A stretch of 64,000 nt of DNA from Roseiflexus castenholzii DSM 13941 (GTDB lineage Bacteria; Chloroflexota; Chloroflexia; Chloroflexales; Roseiflexaceae), in NCBI RefSeq assembly GCF_000017805.1, contig NC_009767.1:3816001-3880000 (forward strand), written 5' to 3'. Under the pieces are notes generated by a model. It was given only the letters and a program-made list of their open reading frames with translations, did no database searches and was not told the DNA's origin. Of the stretch, positions 52,307-60,887 are shown piece after piece. The position numbers were made by a program, and so were the translations under genes. How positions within the stretch are numbered: the stretch's first letter is position 1; every line of letters starts with the position of its first letter.

Positions 52307-54880
52307 TTATCGTTGCAGCGCATTCGCTTCCGCTTCGATCATCGCCAGCGTCGCTCTGCCGGTGTCATCGGTGATGGACGCGCGCGCGGTTGCGATCCGA
52401 TAGCGCAGCGCTACCAGCACGGCGGTGCGGCGCACCCCCGGCGGTTCGCTGCGCGCGCGCGCCAACTGTTGTTGCATCTCTTCGATGAACGCTGCGCTCG
52501 TCGCATGTCTGCCGAAAGCGTCTGGCAGCGGCGGCGCATGCCCGGTCAGCAGCGCCGCGAGCGTTGCCGCGCCAATCTTCGACAGGTGTTGGTTGGCGTT
52601 CCCACACTTCGGCGACTGAATGCACGCCGGGCAGCCCTCACTACACGGACAGTCGACCAGGAGCCGCCACGTCTGCTCCCACCACTGCGCCGCCTGCTCG
52701 TACCCGACTTCGGCAATGCCCACCCCTCCCGGCACACCATCGTAGACGAAGATTGTGGCGGCGCCAGTGTCGGGATGCGCATCGGTCGAAAGACCGCCGA
52801 TGTCGGCGCGGTCGCACTGCGCGAAGAGCGGCAGTAGCCCGATGACGGCGTGCTCCATCGCATGCAACGCATCGAGTACACTATCGCACACCTGCGCAAT
52901 CTGGCGGCAAGCGGAGTCGGAAATGGTCCACCAGACCGCAATCGTGCGAAACGTTTGCGGCGGCATGGTCAACTCGTGCTCACTGATCACGTCGTCGGTG
53001 TAATGTTTCTTGCGTTTGTAACCGACGACCTGCCGGGTCACGTCCACCACCCCTAGCGCGAGAGTCGTCGGTCCGACCTGGCGTTGCTGGCGCACCTGAC
53101 GCACGGCGATCTCGGTTTCGTCAATGGTCCGCGTGTAGTACTCAATCTGCGCGCGCCGCGCCAGCGCCTGCCGGGATGTCAACGCTTCGACAACATAGGT
53201 ATTGCCCTGATGCATGTAGACCGCGCCGGGAAAGACCTCGAACGGCGCGCGGGTTGCGGCAATCTGCTCGATACGACGCCCTGTGTCAATGTCTATCAAA
53301 TCGATCGGGTTGCCATCAGCGCTGCGGATGTTCACATGTGCGGCGGGACGAGGATCGCCAGCATACGCCGCGCGACCGTCCGGTCGCGTTGTCACTTCGC
53401 CGCGTTGCAGCAACCAGTCGCGCAGTTTTGCAAACGTTGCGCCGAACCAGAGATCATCGGCGTCGTGCAGCGGCAATTCCGCAGCGGCGCAACGTAACTG
53501 ATCGCGCAGAATGTAGGGATTATCCAATGCGATTCGGGCGTGTTCGTGTGGTCGGCAGAAGAACTCCGCCGGATGCCGCATGTAGAACTGATCGAGCGGG
53601 TCGTCCTGCGCCACGAGCGCTGCCAGGCTTTTCCCCTGCGCGCGACCGGCACGCCCTGCCTGTTGCCAGGCGCTGGCGATCGTTCCCGGAAAACCGCCGA
53701 TCACGACAGCATCAACGCCGCCAATATCAACCCCCAACTCCAGCGCATTGGTCGAGACCAGCCCGCGCAGATCGCCACGGGCGAACGCCTGCTCCAGGCG
53801 ACGGCGATCCTCGACAGTATACCCGGCGCGGTAGGCGGCGATCTGTTCAGCAAGCGGCATTGACGGGTTATGACCGTTTTCTACGGAATCGCCGTTATCC
53901 AGCGTCTCGCGCGCATAGCGCAGCACCAATTCTGCGCTGCGCCGGGTGCGTGCAAACGCCAGCGTCTTGACGCCAGCGCGCACCAGGGTCGCCAGCACAT
54001 TCGCCGTTTCGACGTTCGTACTGCGCCGTTGACCGTTTTCCGGCAGCAGGGTGCGCATCCACGTCGGAACGCGCTGATTGTCGATCACCGGTGGATTCCA
54101 GAACAAAAAGGTGCGTTCCCCCTGCGGCGCGCCGTCGTCGTCGATCACCCGCACTTCATCGCCGATGAGCGCCGCCAGATGGTGCTGTGGATTAGCGCTG
54201 GTCGCCGAACAGCAGATGAACTGTGGTGCGCTGCCATAATGGGCGCACAACCGCCGCAGTCGCCGCATAATCAGCGCGACGTGCGTGCCGAACACGCCGC
54301 GATAGGTATGCGCTTCATCGAGGACGACAAAGCGCAACTGCGCCAGAACGCTCTGCCAGCGCGCGTGGTCGGGCAGTAACGTGCGGTGGAGCAGGTCGGG
54401 ATTCGACAGGATAATGGACGCCCCGGCGCGCACCCGATCGCGTGTGGCGCGTGGCGTATCGCCATCGAGCGTCGCTGCCATCAACGCCGGCCCGCCTGCG
54501 GCTTTGAGCGCATCCAGCAGCGTGTACAGCGCGCGCAACTGGTCGGCGGCAAGCGCCTTGGTAGGAAAAAGAAACAGCGCGCGAGCAGCGGGATCAGAGA
54601 GGGTCGCTTCAATGGTCGGCAACTGGTAACAGAGCGTTTTCCCTGATGCCGTTGCTGTCACGATGCCGACGTGCAACCCGGCGCGCGCGGCATCGAGTGC
54701 GGCTGCCTGATGCGTGTAGAGGCGGGAAATACCGCGCGCAGCGAGCGCTGCGGCAAGCGGTGGCGGCAGCGGCGCGGACGGTTCGGCATAGCGCGCAGCG
54801 CGCGCGGGTAACCGCTCGACATGGACAATCTGATTGTTGTAACCGCGCGCGCTGCGCAGGATGTCAATAAAATCGGTCAT
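52307..54880 (-). CDS. MrfA/YprA-like DEAD-box helicase with DUF1998
   Basis: The protein has 857 residues from ATG 54880. The helicase core has motif I 'TATASGKT', DEAH-type motif II 'VVLDEAHTYRG', motif III 'CCSATSANP', and motif VI 'QQAGRAGR'. The C-terminal DUF1998 domain carries the cysteine cluster 'CPCSEGCPACIQSPKCG' (four Cys zinc site), as in Bacillus MrfA, which helps repair mitomycin crosslinks. 3'-to-5' DNA translocation is the family activity. The frame upstream to 54925 adds nothing known. It stands alone beside a dead MNT/HEPN module. Confidence 0.92.
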   Translation of the reverse strand: MTDFIDILRSARGYNNQIVHVERLPARAARYAEPSAPLPPPLAAALAARGISRLYTHQAAALDAARAGLHVGIVTATASGKTLCYQLPTIEATLSDPAARALFLFPTKALAADQLRALYTLLDALKAAGGPALMAATLDGDTPRATRDRVRAGASIILSNPDLLHRTLLPDHARWQSVLAQLRFVVLDEAHTYRGVFGTHVALIMRRLRRLCAHYGSAPQFICCSATSANPQHHLAALIGDEVRVIDDDGAPQGERTFLFWNPPVIDNQRVPTWMRTLLPENGQRRSTNVETANVLATLVRAGVKTLAFARTRRSAELVLRYARETLDNGDSVENGHNPSMPLAEQIAAYRAGYTVEDRRRLEQAFARGDLRGLVSTNALELGVDIGGVDAVVIGGFPGTIASAWQQAGRAGRAQGKSLAALVAQDDPLDQFYMRHPAEFFCRPHEHARIALDNPYILRDQLRCAAAELPLHDADDLWFGATFAKLRDWLLQRGEVTTRPDGRAAYAGDPRPAAHVNIRSADGNPIDLIDIDTGRRIEQIAATRAPFEVFPGAVYMHQGNTYVVEALTSRQALARRAQIEYYTRTIDETEIAVRQVRQQRQVGPTTLALGVVDVTRQVVGYKRKKHYTDDVISEHELTMPPQTFRTIAVWWTISDSACRQIAQVCDSVLDALHAMEHAVIGLLPLFAQCDRADIGGLSTDAHPDTGAATIFVYDGVPGGVGIAEVGYEQAAQWWEQTWRLLVDCPCSEGCPACIQSPKCGNANQHLSKIGAATLAALLTGHAPPLPDAFGRHATSAAFIEEMQQQLARARSEPPGVRRTAVLVALRYRIATARASITDDTGRATLAMIEAEANALQR

Positions 54881-55145
54881 AGCGATTCGGAACAATCGGG
54901 AGCGCTCCGGGCTTCCCCGTCTCAAAACCCGTCACATCAATCATTGCACGGAGCGAAACACGTGTCAAATCCGGGAAGTACGATGCCCATTCGTGCGATA
55001 CCGGATCGTAATCCGCCTCATGTGTGTTTGATCCGGTTACGGTTTCGTCTTAGCATGCAATAAACAAAAAGATAACATTTCATGATGAGACCGAGCCATG
55101 CTGCTTTTGCCACGTCCTGCACCGATCAATGACATCGAGGTCGCT

Positions 55146-55895
55146 ATGAGCCGCGCATGCCCACGACCATGCCCTTTTGTTCATCGCCATCGTCATGACC
55201 TGATCCGGCTCCGCGATCACCTTGCCGAAGGTCACCGGTGCGCCGATGCATGGGTAGCGCTGGCGCACCTGGTGCGCGAACCCTGGCAGCGCCTGGACTG
55301 CCTGGAGCGCGCGTCCGCCATTGACCCGAACGATCAGAACCTGCGCATCGCACACCTGGAACATTATGTCGTATTGCACCCGGAAGATACGCAGGCAGCC
55401 GAGGAACTGCGGGAGGCAAAGGCGCGCCGTGCCCTGGAACGCTACAAGCCGCGCATCTTCCGGCATCAGGACGCTTCACAGCCAATTGGCGTCATCCTCC
55501 GCGCACTCCACGCCGTCAACGATGCCGACCTCGAAGTAGCGCTGGAAGAGCAGGAGCGACTCCGCCGCCTGGGGCGACCGATGCTTCTGGGAGACCTGCT
55601 CGTTCTGCGTGGCAAGACCGCACCAGAAGCGCTGGCGCGCGCGCTGACACTGCAAAGCCGCCTCCGCGCCGCCAACGGCGCGATGCCGCGCACACTCAGC
55701 GAGTATCTGATGGCGAAAGGGCACGTTACTCCCGATCAACTCGAACGCGCATTGATCGAGCAGATTCGGCTTCACACTTCTGGGAAACACGAACCGCTCG
55801 GCGAAATCCTGCTGCGCCAGGGCGCGGTCGATACTACCATCCTGCAACGCGCCTTCCAGCAACACATGCATGATGCGATGACGGCGTTTGTGTAA
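55146..55895 (+). CDS. Protein with repeated MshEN/GspE-N-like domains
   Basis: 249 residues from ATG 55146 (GAGGT upstream; ATG 55098 is an alternative). The N-terminal ~110 residues resemble TPR helices ('DAWVALAHLVREPWQRLDCL', 'IDPNDQNLRIAHLEHYVVLH'). From about 120 on, three units of the 'LG-L-L...G-xT/V-x4-L-x2-AL-x2-Q' pattern appear ('LLGDLLVLRGKTAPEALARA', 'LSEYLMAKGHVTPDQLERAL', 'LGEILLRQGAVDTTILQRAF'). That pattern is typical of MshEN domains, which in type II secretion or type IV pilus ATPases can bind c-di-GMP. No ATPase domain is present. A signalling adaptor is a guess. Confidence 0.65.
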   Translation: MSRACPRPCPFVHRHRHDLIRLRDHLAEGHRCADAWVALAHLVREPWQRLDCLERASAIDPNDQNLRIAHLEHYVVLHPEDTQAAEELREAKARRALERYKPRIFRHQDASQPIGVILRALHAVNDADLEVALEEQERLRRLGRPMLLGDLLVLRGKTAPEALARALTLQSRLRAANGAMPRTLSEYLMAKGHVTPDQLERALIEQIRLHTSGKHEPLGEILLRQGAVDTTILQRAFQQHMHDAMTAFV

Positions 55896-56515
55896 ACGCA
55901 GGCGATCCCACCGCCCCGACGCCCCCAGTAGGGCGGGTCTCAGACCCGCCCCGACGCCCCGACGCCCCGACGCCCCGACGCCCCCAATGCCCCGACGCCC
56001 CCGACGCCCCGACGCCCCGACGCCCCCAGTAGGGCGGGTCTCAGACCCGCCCCGACGCCCCCAGTAGGGCGGGTCTCAGACCCGCCCCGACGCCCCCGAC
56101 GCCCCCGACGCCCCGACGCCCCGACGCCCCCAGTAGGGCGGGTCTCAGACCCGCCCCGACGCCCCGACGCCCCCGACGCCCCGACGCCCCCAGTAGGGCG
56201 GGTCTCAGACCCGACCCGATGCCCCGACGCCCCGACGCCCCCAGTAAGGGCGGGTCTCAGACCCGACCCGATGCCCCGACGCCCCGACGCCCCCAGTAAG
56301 GGCGGGTCTCAGACCCGCCCCGACGCCCCCAACGCCCCGACGCCCCGACGCCCCCAGTAGGGCGGGTCTCAGACCCGCCCCGACGCCCCGACGCCCCCAG
56401 TAGGGCGGGTCTCAGACCCGCCCCGACGCCCCGACGCCCCGACGCCCCGGCGCCCCGACGCCCCGACGCCCCCAGTAAGGGCGGGTCTCAGACCCGCCCC
56501 GAAGCGACGACTCGT
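55896..56515. repeat. 620-bp GC-rich minisatellite with palindromic units
   Basis: Runs of the unit CCCCGACG(C) alternate with about ten copies of a palindrome GGGCGGGTCT-CAGACCCGCC (starting near 55931, 56032, 56064, 56136, 56196, 56248, 56299, 56359, 56403 and 56478), each usually preceded by CCCCAGTA. Spacing varies from about 31 to 100 bp, so it is an irregular satellite. No frame is conserved. It fills the whole space between two genes on the same strand. Confidence 0.92.
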
Positions 56516-56570
56516 TGCCAGAAAAACTGGTATACTACAAACGTGGAAGTAAACGGTGTGGAACAGCGAA

Positions 56571-57224
56571 ATGGCGCTCGCTGCAATCCTCTTCGACCTT
56601 GATGGTACGCTCTACCCTCGCTCCGCAGGCGTTCAGCGCGCCCTTGACGAGCGCATGAACGCATACGTGCAGCAGATCACCGGCTGTGCCCTCGACGAAG
56701 CGCCGGCACTGCGCCATTCCTGGTTTATCCGCTACGGGACGACCCTCACCGGATTACAGCGCGAATACCATGTCGATGTCGAAGATTACCTGCGTGCCAT
56801 TCACAATATTCGTCTGGACACGTTTCTGGCGCGCGACCGTGAACTCGATGCGCTGCTCGACCGGCTTGATCTTCGACGGGCGATTTTTACCAACTCGCCT
56901 GCCGAACACGCAGCGCGCGTGCTACGCGCGCTTGGCGTCGCGCAGCACTTTCCGCTCATCTTCGATATTCGCTTCTTCGAGTTTCAGCCGAAACCGAACC
57001 GAATCGCCTACACCCGCGCCCTCGACGCACTCGGCGTCACCGCCAGCGAAACGGTGCTGATCGAAGATACACCACAGAACCTGCCCCCGGCGCGTGAACT
57101 CGGCATGCGCACTATTCTGATTGACGAACAGGGCACGCATTCCCCTGATGGCATTGCCGACCACGTCGTGCCAGACATTCGTGCTGCGCTGCGTCTGGTG
57201 AATGGCGACGTTGGACGGATCTGA
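56571..57224 (+). CDS. HAD-superfamily hydrolase (pyrimidine 5'-nucleotidase-like)
   Basis: The protein has 217 residues. HAD motif I is 'FDLDGTLYP' (nucleophile and acid Asp), motif II 'IFTNSPAEHAARVLRALG', motif III Lys in 'FQPKPNRIAY' and motif IV 'VLIEDTPQNL'. The pattern fits the subgroup near yeast SDT1/PHM8 pyrimidine nucleotidases, so a nucleoside monophosphate is a likely substrate. ATG 56571 starts the domain; GTG 56556, behind GGAAGT, would add five residues. A TGG-TATACT extended -10 element lies at 56528-56536, just after the minisatellite. Confidence 0.88.
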   Translation: MALAAILFDLDGTLYPRSAGVQRALDERMNAYVQQITGCALDEAPALRHSWFIRYGTTLTGLQREYHVDVEDYLRAIHNIRLDTFLARDRELDALLDRLDLRRAIFTNSPAEHAARVLRALGVAQHFPLIFDIRFFEFQPKPNRIAYTRALDALGVTASETVLIEDTPQNLPPARELGMRTILIDEQGTHSPDGIADHVVPDIRAALRLVNGDVGRI

Positions 57225-57300
57225 ATGAACCCCGCGTAGGGAGCAGGGCTGAGACCTGCCCCCTACTGGGAGCAGGGCTGAGACCTGCCCCCTACTGCCC

Positions 57301-58248
57301 CTACGGTGATGCCGTAGGTTCGGCTGCCGGCGCCGGTTCTTCGGCTGGCGCGCGTTGCGGCGCCGGCGCCCGATCGCCAAGCACTTCGCTCGACGGAATG
57401 TTCAACATTGGTAGAAGGCTATTCTCGCCACCGACGAAGCGCGGCATCACGCCGTCCCAGCGCTCGATGAAGCGCAGTTGCAGCAGTTCCGCCGAAATGA
57501 CCTCGCGCTGCAAGCGTAACGCCTCCGCCTCAGCGCGCGCGATTTCCAAACGCGCCCGCGCTTCGGCTTCCGCCCGCGCCACCTGCTGCTGCGCTTCGAT
57601 GCGCGCCCGCTCCAGTTCACGCGCAGCGCGCAGCGCATCCTGCTCGGCAACCTGCTTCGCCTCGATAGCGCGCGCAAACTCCGGGCTGAAGTTGAAATCG
57701 GTGATCGACACGCTCTCGACAATCACACCGCGCGGCGTCAACCGTTCGCTCAACCCACGCTGGATCAGATCCGATACCTCTGGACGGCGGGTGATTAACT
57801 CCTCCGCAGTGAAGCGCGCCGTCGCCGCCTTGATCGCCTCCTGGATCGCCGGATCGACCACGCGCCGCTCATAATCGACGCCGATCTCGCGCACCAGGCG
57901 ATCAACCTGGCCGGAGTCAGGGCGATAGTTGATGACTACCTGGGTCGTCACTGTTTGCAAATCGCGCGACGCCGCGCTCGAATTCGACTCATACCGCTGC
58001 GTGCGCACCTCAACTACCGTCACCGACGTGATGAACGGCATACGGAAATGCAGCCCCTCTTCAAGCACCCCGGTAATCTCACCAAACGTCTTCAACACAC
58101 CGCGCGTTCCGGCTTCAATCGTTGTGACGGCATTGCTGACGAGAAAAATGGCGACAACCGCAATCAGACTCAGCGCAACCAGCGCCGATACCGACCGTCC
58201 TCGCGCATCGGGATTCTGAAATGCTCTTCCTTCCTGTCCCTGACTCAT
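57301..58248 (-). CDS. SPFH/prohibitin-family membrane protein (HflC-like)
   Basis: The protein has 315 residues: a short N-terminus, one membrane span (about 22-42), the SPFH domain ('AGTRGVLKTFGEITGVLEEG' onward), a long Ala/Glu/Arg-rich coiled coil (about 200-255), then a Pro/Ala/Glu tail. The family forms large ring assemblies that organise membranes and regulate FtsH-type proteases. Here it stands alone, without an NfeD or HflK partner. 5' GAGGTC precedes the start. Confidence 0.92.
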   Translation of the reverse strand: MSQGQEGRAFQNPDARGRSVSALVALSLIAVVAIFLVSNAVTTIEAGTRGVLKTFGEITGVLEEGLHFRMPFITSVTVVEVRTQRYESNSSAASRDLQTVTTQVVINYRPDSGQVDRLVREIGVDYERRVVDPAIQEAIKAATARFTAEELITRRPEVSDLIQRGLSERLTPRGVIVESVSITDFNFSPEFARAIEAKQVAEQDALRAARELERARIEAQQQVARAEAEARARLEIARAEAEALRLQREVISAELLQLRFIERWDGVMPRFVGGENSLLPMLNIPSSEVLGDRAPAPQRAPAEEPAPAAEPTASP

Positions 58249-58744
58249 CGCAGACCTCTTTCCTGTAAACCCGCTCTTGTTTCATATGACGAAGAAACCC
58301 GGAGAGAAACCCTCCGGGCTTCTATCCACGACACCATCACTACTCTACCACAGTATACCCGATCCCGATGCTGCATGGATGGAAATAATGAGTCGTTGTC
58401 CGACTATACTGAGATGCTTCCGTAATCAAAACACCTTCCCCCTTGCGATGATGCTCGCATATAGTGCATATCGCAGATAGTAAGCGCCACGCGCGATACA
58501 TACACGGCTGCGATTGTGCTGTCGTCATTTCGCATTTCCTGGTCTGGAAGGGATTGCTTCACTATCGTTCGCAATGACGCCGGATGCAGCGAACACCCGA
58601 AGGGATAGACGCAAGCGCATTCCAATGGCTTCACGATCATTCGTAATGACGCCGGATGCAGAATCTTCTTACTCACACCTGAATACGCACGCCATAACCA
58701 GAATTCATATCCAGACCTTACCGGTCACCCACAGGAGAAGATCC
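58249..58744. other. Intergenic region upstream of the beta-helix gene
   Basis: No gene was found. A unit TC-G-AATGACGCCGGATGCAG occurs twice (near 58569 and 58641, about 72 bp apart), in sequence with 'ATCGTT(C)GCAATGACGCC' character similar to other dispersed repeats. A promoter is expected close to 58745. Confidence 0.45.
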
Positions 58745-60472
58745 ATGCGCATACTGCTCATCGTGTTCCTGGTTATTGTTCCCCTCCTTCTTCCGGCAAC
58801 GCCAGCGCGCGCCGTCGGCGTCGTCGGCGATGGAACGCCGGGGAGTTGCACGCGCGATGCACTGGCGGCAGCGCTCGCCAGCGGCGGTGAGATTCGCTTC
58901 AACTGTGGCGGCGCGCCGGTGACGATTCCTGTCACCACAACGCTCGACATCCGCACAGCAGCAGTCATCGATGGCGCAGGGGTGATCACCCTCGACGGGC
59001 AGGGAACGACTCGCATTCTGTATGTCAACAAACTCAGCGCCGGAACGAAACTGGCGCTCCACAACATCAGGCTGATCAACGGAAAATCGAGCGGTTTCGA
59101 GCCATCGTTCGGCGGCTGTGTCTATTCCCGTCAGAGCGCCGTCGAACTCAACAATGTCGTCTTTGACGGATGCCGCGCAGGGAACGGCGCCGCGCTCTAT
59201 GTGTACGGCGGTATGCTGACGATTGACCAGAGCACCTTCGACGGTAATCAGGCAAGTGATGGCGGCGCGATCTATGCACTTCAGGGCGGGCGTGTTGTCG
59301 TGCGCAACTCATCGTTTACCGCCAATACCGCCACCGGCGACGGCGGCGCGCTGTTGATGGACAATTCGTCGCTCGAGGTTTCCAACTCGCGTTTCGAGGC
59401 GAATAAGGCGCTGGGAACGCAATCTCAGCCGAATATTGGCTTAGGCGGCGCAATCTACGGGAACAATCCCGGCGCTGCTATCACGATTGTAAACAGCCAG
59501 TTTCGCCAAAACTATGCGCGATTGCAGGGTGGCGCCGTGTTTGCCGATTATAACGCGACCCTCACGATCACCAACAGCACGTTTACCAACAACCGATCAG
59601 ACTCGCAAGGCGGAGCAGTAGGAACCTGGAAGACGCAGGCGTTGCTTTCCGCCTGTATCTTTACCGGCAATTCCTCCGGAGGCGGTGGCGGCGCGGTATT
59701 GAGCGGCGAAGCCACGACCATGTCCGTCAACCGGAGCGTTTTCACTGCAAACATTGCCGGGCGTGACGGCGGCGCACTCTACAACTACACCGGACCGCTC
59801 ACCATCAACGACTCCTCCTTTGACGCCAACCGCGCCGGAACCGATGGCAGAGGCGACACCCGCGGCGGCGCCATCGTCAATTATCGCGCGCCAATGAGCA
59901 TCAATGCCAGCACATTCACCGGCAATATCGTCGAGGGGAGGAACGGATTCGGCGGCGCGATCGGCAATGCGGGCAGTGCGACCATCATCAATAGCACGTT
60001 GTACGACAATGCCGCAGAGTATGGCGGGGCAATCTACGGACTCCGTGACACACGCATGGTCAATACGACCATCGTGCGCAATCGGGGGACGAATGGCGCC
60101 AATCTGAACTGGGAACAAACCACCACGATGACTCTCAAGAATACGCTGATTGTTCACAGCGGCGACGGGCGTAGCTGCCGTCGCGCCGTATCAACCGATG
60201 AAGGCGGCAATGTGCAGGAAGGCGACACCAACTGCTTCCCCGGTCAACCGGCGGTATCGCTGGGGCTGGACGCCCCTGCAATGCACGGCGGACCCACGTT
60301 CACGATCGCGCTGCCGTCTGGCAGCCCGGCGATAGACGCCGGACGCGACTGCCCACCCTCTGATCAGCGTGGGTTTCCGCGCGTCGGCGCCTGCGACAGC
60401 GGGTCCTTCGAGTTCGGCAGCATCGCACCCAACCTGCGCGAAGCAGCGTTTCTGCCCTTTGTCTCACGCTGA
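58745..60472 (+). CDS. Secreted right-handed beta-helix protein with FLPFVSR C-terminus
   Basis: 575 residues from ATG 58745 (AGGAG upstream). Signal peptide 'ILLIVFLVIVPLLLPATPARA', then a Chlamydia-type polymorphic repeat/beta-helix domain with many 'GGAI/GGAL' turns: 'ASDGGAIYALQGG', 'TGDGGALLMDNS', 'LGGAIYGNN', 'LQGGAVFADY'. The last part has 'AIDAGRDCPPSDQRGFPR', the CSLREA-type 'D.RG..R' element that ends such exported repeat proteins, followed by AAFLPFVSR. It probably coats or adheres at the cell surface. Upstream ATGs at 58514 are not supported. Confidence 0.87.
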   Translation: MRILLIVFLVIVPLLLPATPARAVGVVGDGTPGSCTRDALAAALASGGEIRFNCGGAPVTIPVTTTLDIRTAAVIDGAGVITLDGQGTTRILYVNKLSAGTKLALHNIRLINGKSSGFEPSFGGCVYSRQSAVELNNVVFDGCRAGNGAALYVYGGMLTIDQSTFDGNQASDGGAIYALQGGRVVVRNSSFTANTATGDGGALLMDNSSLEVSNSRFEANKALGTQSQPNIGLGGAIYGNNPGAAITIVNSQFRQNYARLQGGAVFADYNATLTITNSTFTNNRSDSQGGAVGTWKTQALLSACIFTGNSSGGGGGAVLSGEATTMSVNRSVFTANIAGRDGGALYNYTGPLTINDSSFDANRAGTDGRGDTRGGAIVNYRAPMSINASTFTGNIVEGRNGFGGAIGNAGSATIINSTLYDNAAEYGGAIYGLRDTRMVNTTIVRNRGTNGANLNWEQTTTMTLKNTLIVHSGDGRSCRRAVSTDEGGNVQEGDTNCFPGQPAVSLGLDAPAMHGGPTFTIALPSGSPAIDAGRDCPPSDQRGFPRVGACDSGSFEFGSIAPNLREAAFLPFVSR

Positions 60473-60486
60473 GGCGACGGCGCCGT

Positions 60487-60876
60487 TCACTCGCGCTGCT
60501 TCTCCGCTTCGCCCGCCTGCGTCGCACGCGACTGATCGACGGCAGCCTTTGTTGTGCTGATATGGGGACGTTTTGCCGAATACACCACCCGGAAGGCGTC
60601 TCCTTCCTGCAACCGATCGTACTCCGAGGGAAAGACCCCATCATCTTTCCGATAGGTCTTTCCCGAAGCATCACGATACTCATAGACCAGCCGATGCCGA
60701 TTGCCCAGGCTGGCTACGCTTCGATACTTGCGCACAACCAGCGCGTCCGTCTCCACGCCATCCGCCAGGATTTCCTGAAAGTGATACATGCGCTGGATGA
60801 AGCCAAACGCCACCAATCCGCCAATGACGAGGGGAAGAGCGCAAAACAGGAGAACGAACAGAACTTCACCACTCAT
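60487..60876 (-). CDS. DUF3592 membrane protein
   Basis: The protein has 129 residues. One N-terminal membrane span (about 3-25) is followed by a soluble beta domain with 'ADGVETDALVVRKYRSV', 'HRLVYEYRDASGKTYRKDDG', 'GDAFRVVYSAKRPHIS', the DUF3592 pattern. No function is assigned to the family. ATG 60876 has GGAG 8 nt upstream; the longer frame reads into the end of the previous gene. It follows the YyaL-like gene with 11 bp between them, so they form an operon. Confidence 0.72.
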   Translation of the reverse strand: MSGEVLFVLLFCALPLVIGGLVAFGFIQRMYHFQEILADGVETDALVVRKYRSVASLGNRHRLVYEYRDASGKTYRKDDGVFPSEYDRLQEGDAFRVVYSAKRPHISTTKAAVDQSRATQAGEAEKQRE

Positions 60877-60887
60877 TGCACACTCCG

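Noticed and set aside
55896..56515. Possible CRISPR array
   Set aside because: Repeat spacing is irregular, the spacers are themselves repeats (CCCCGACG units), and no cas gene is in the window.
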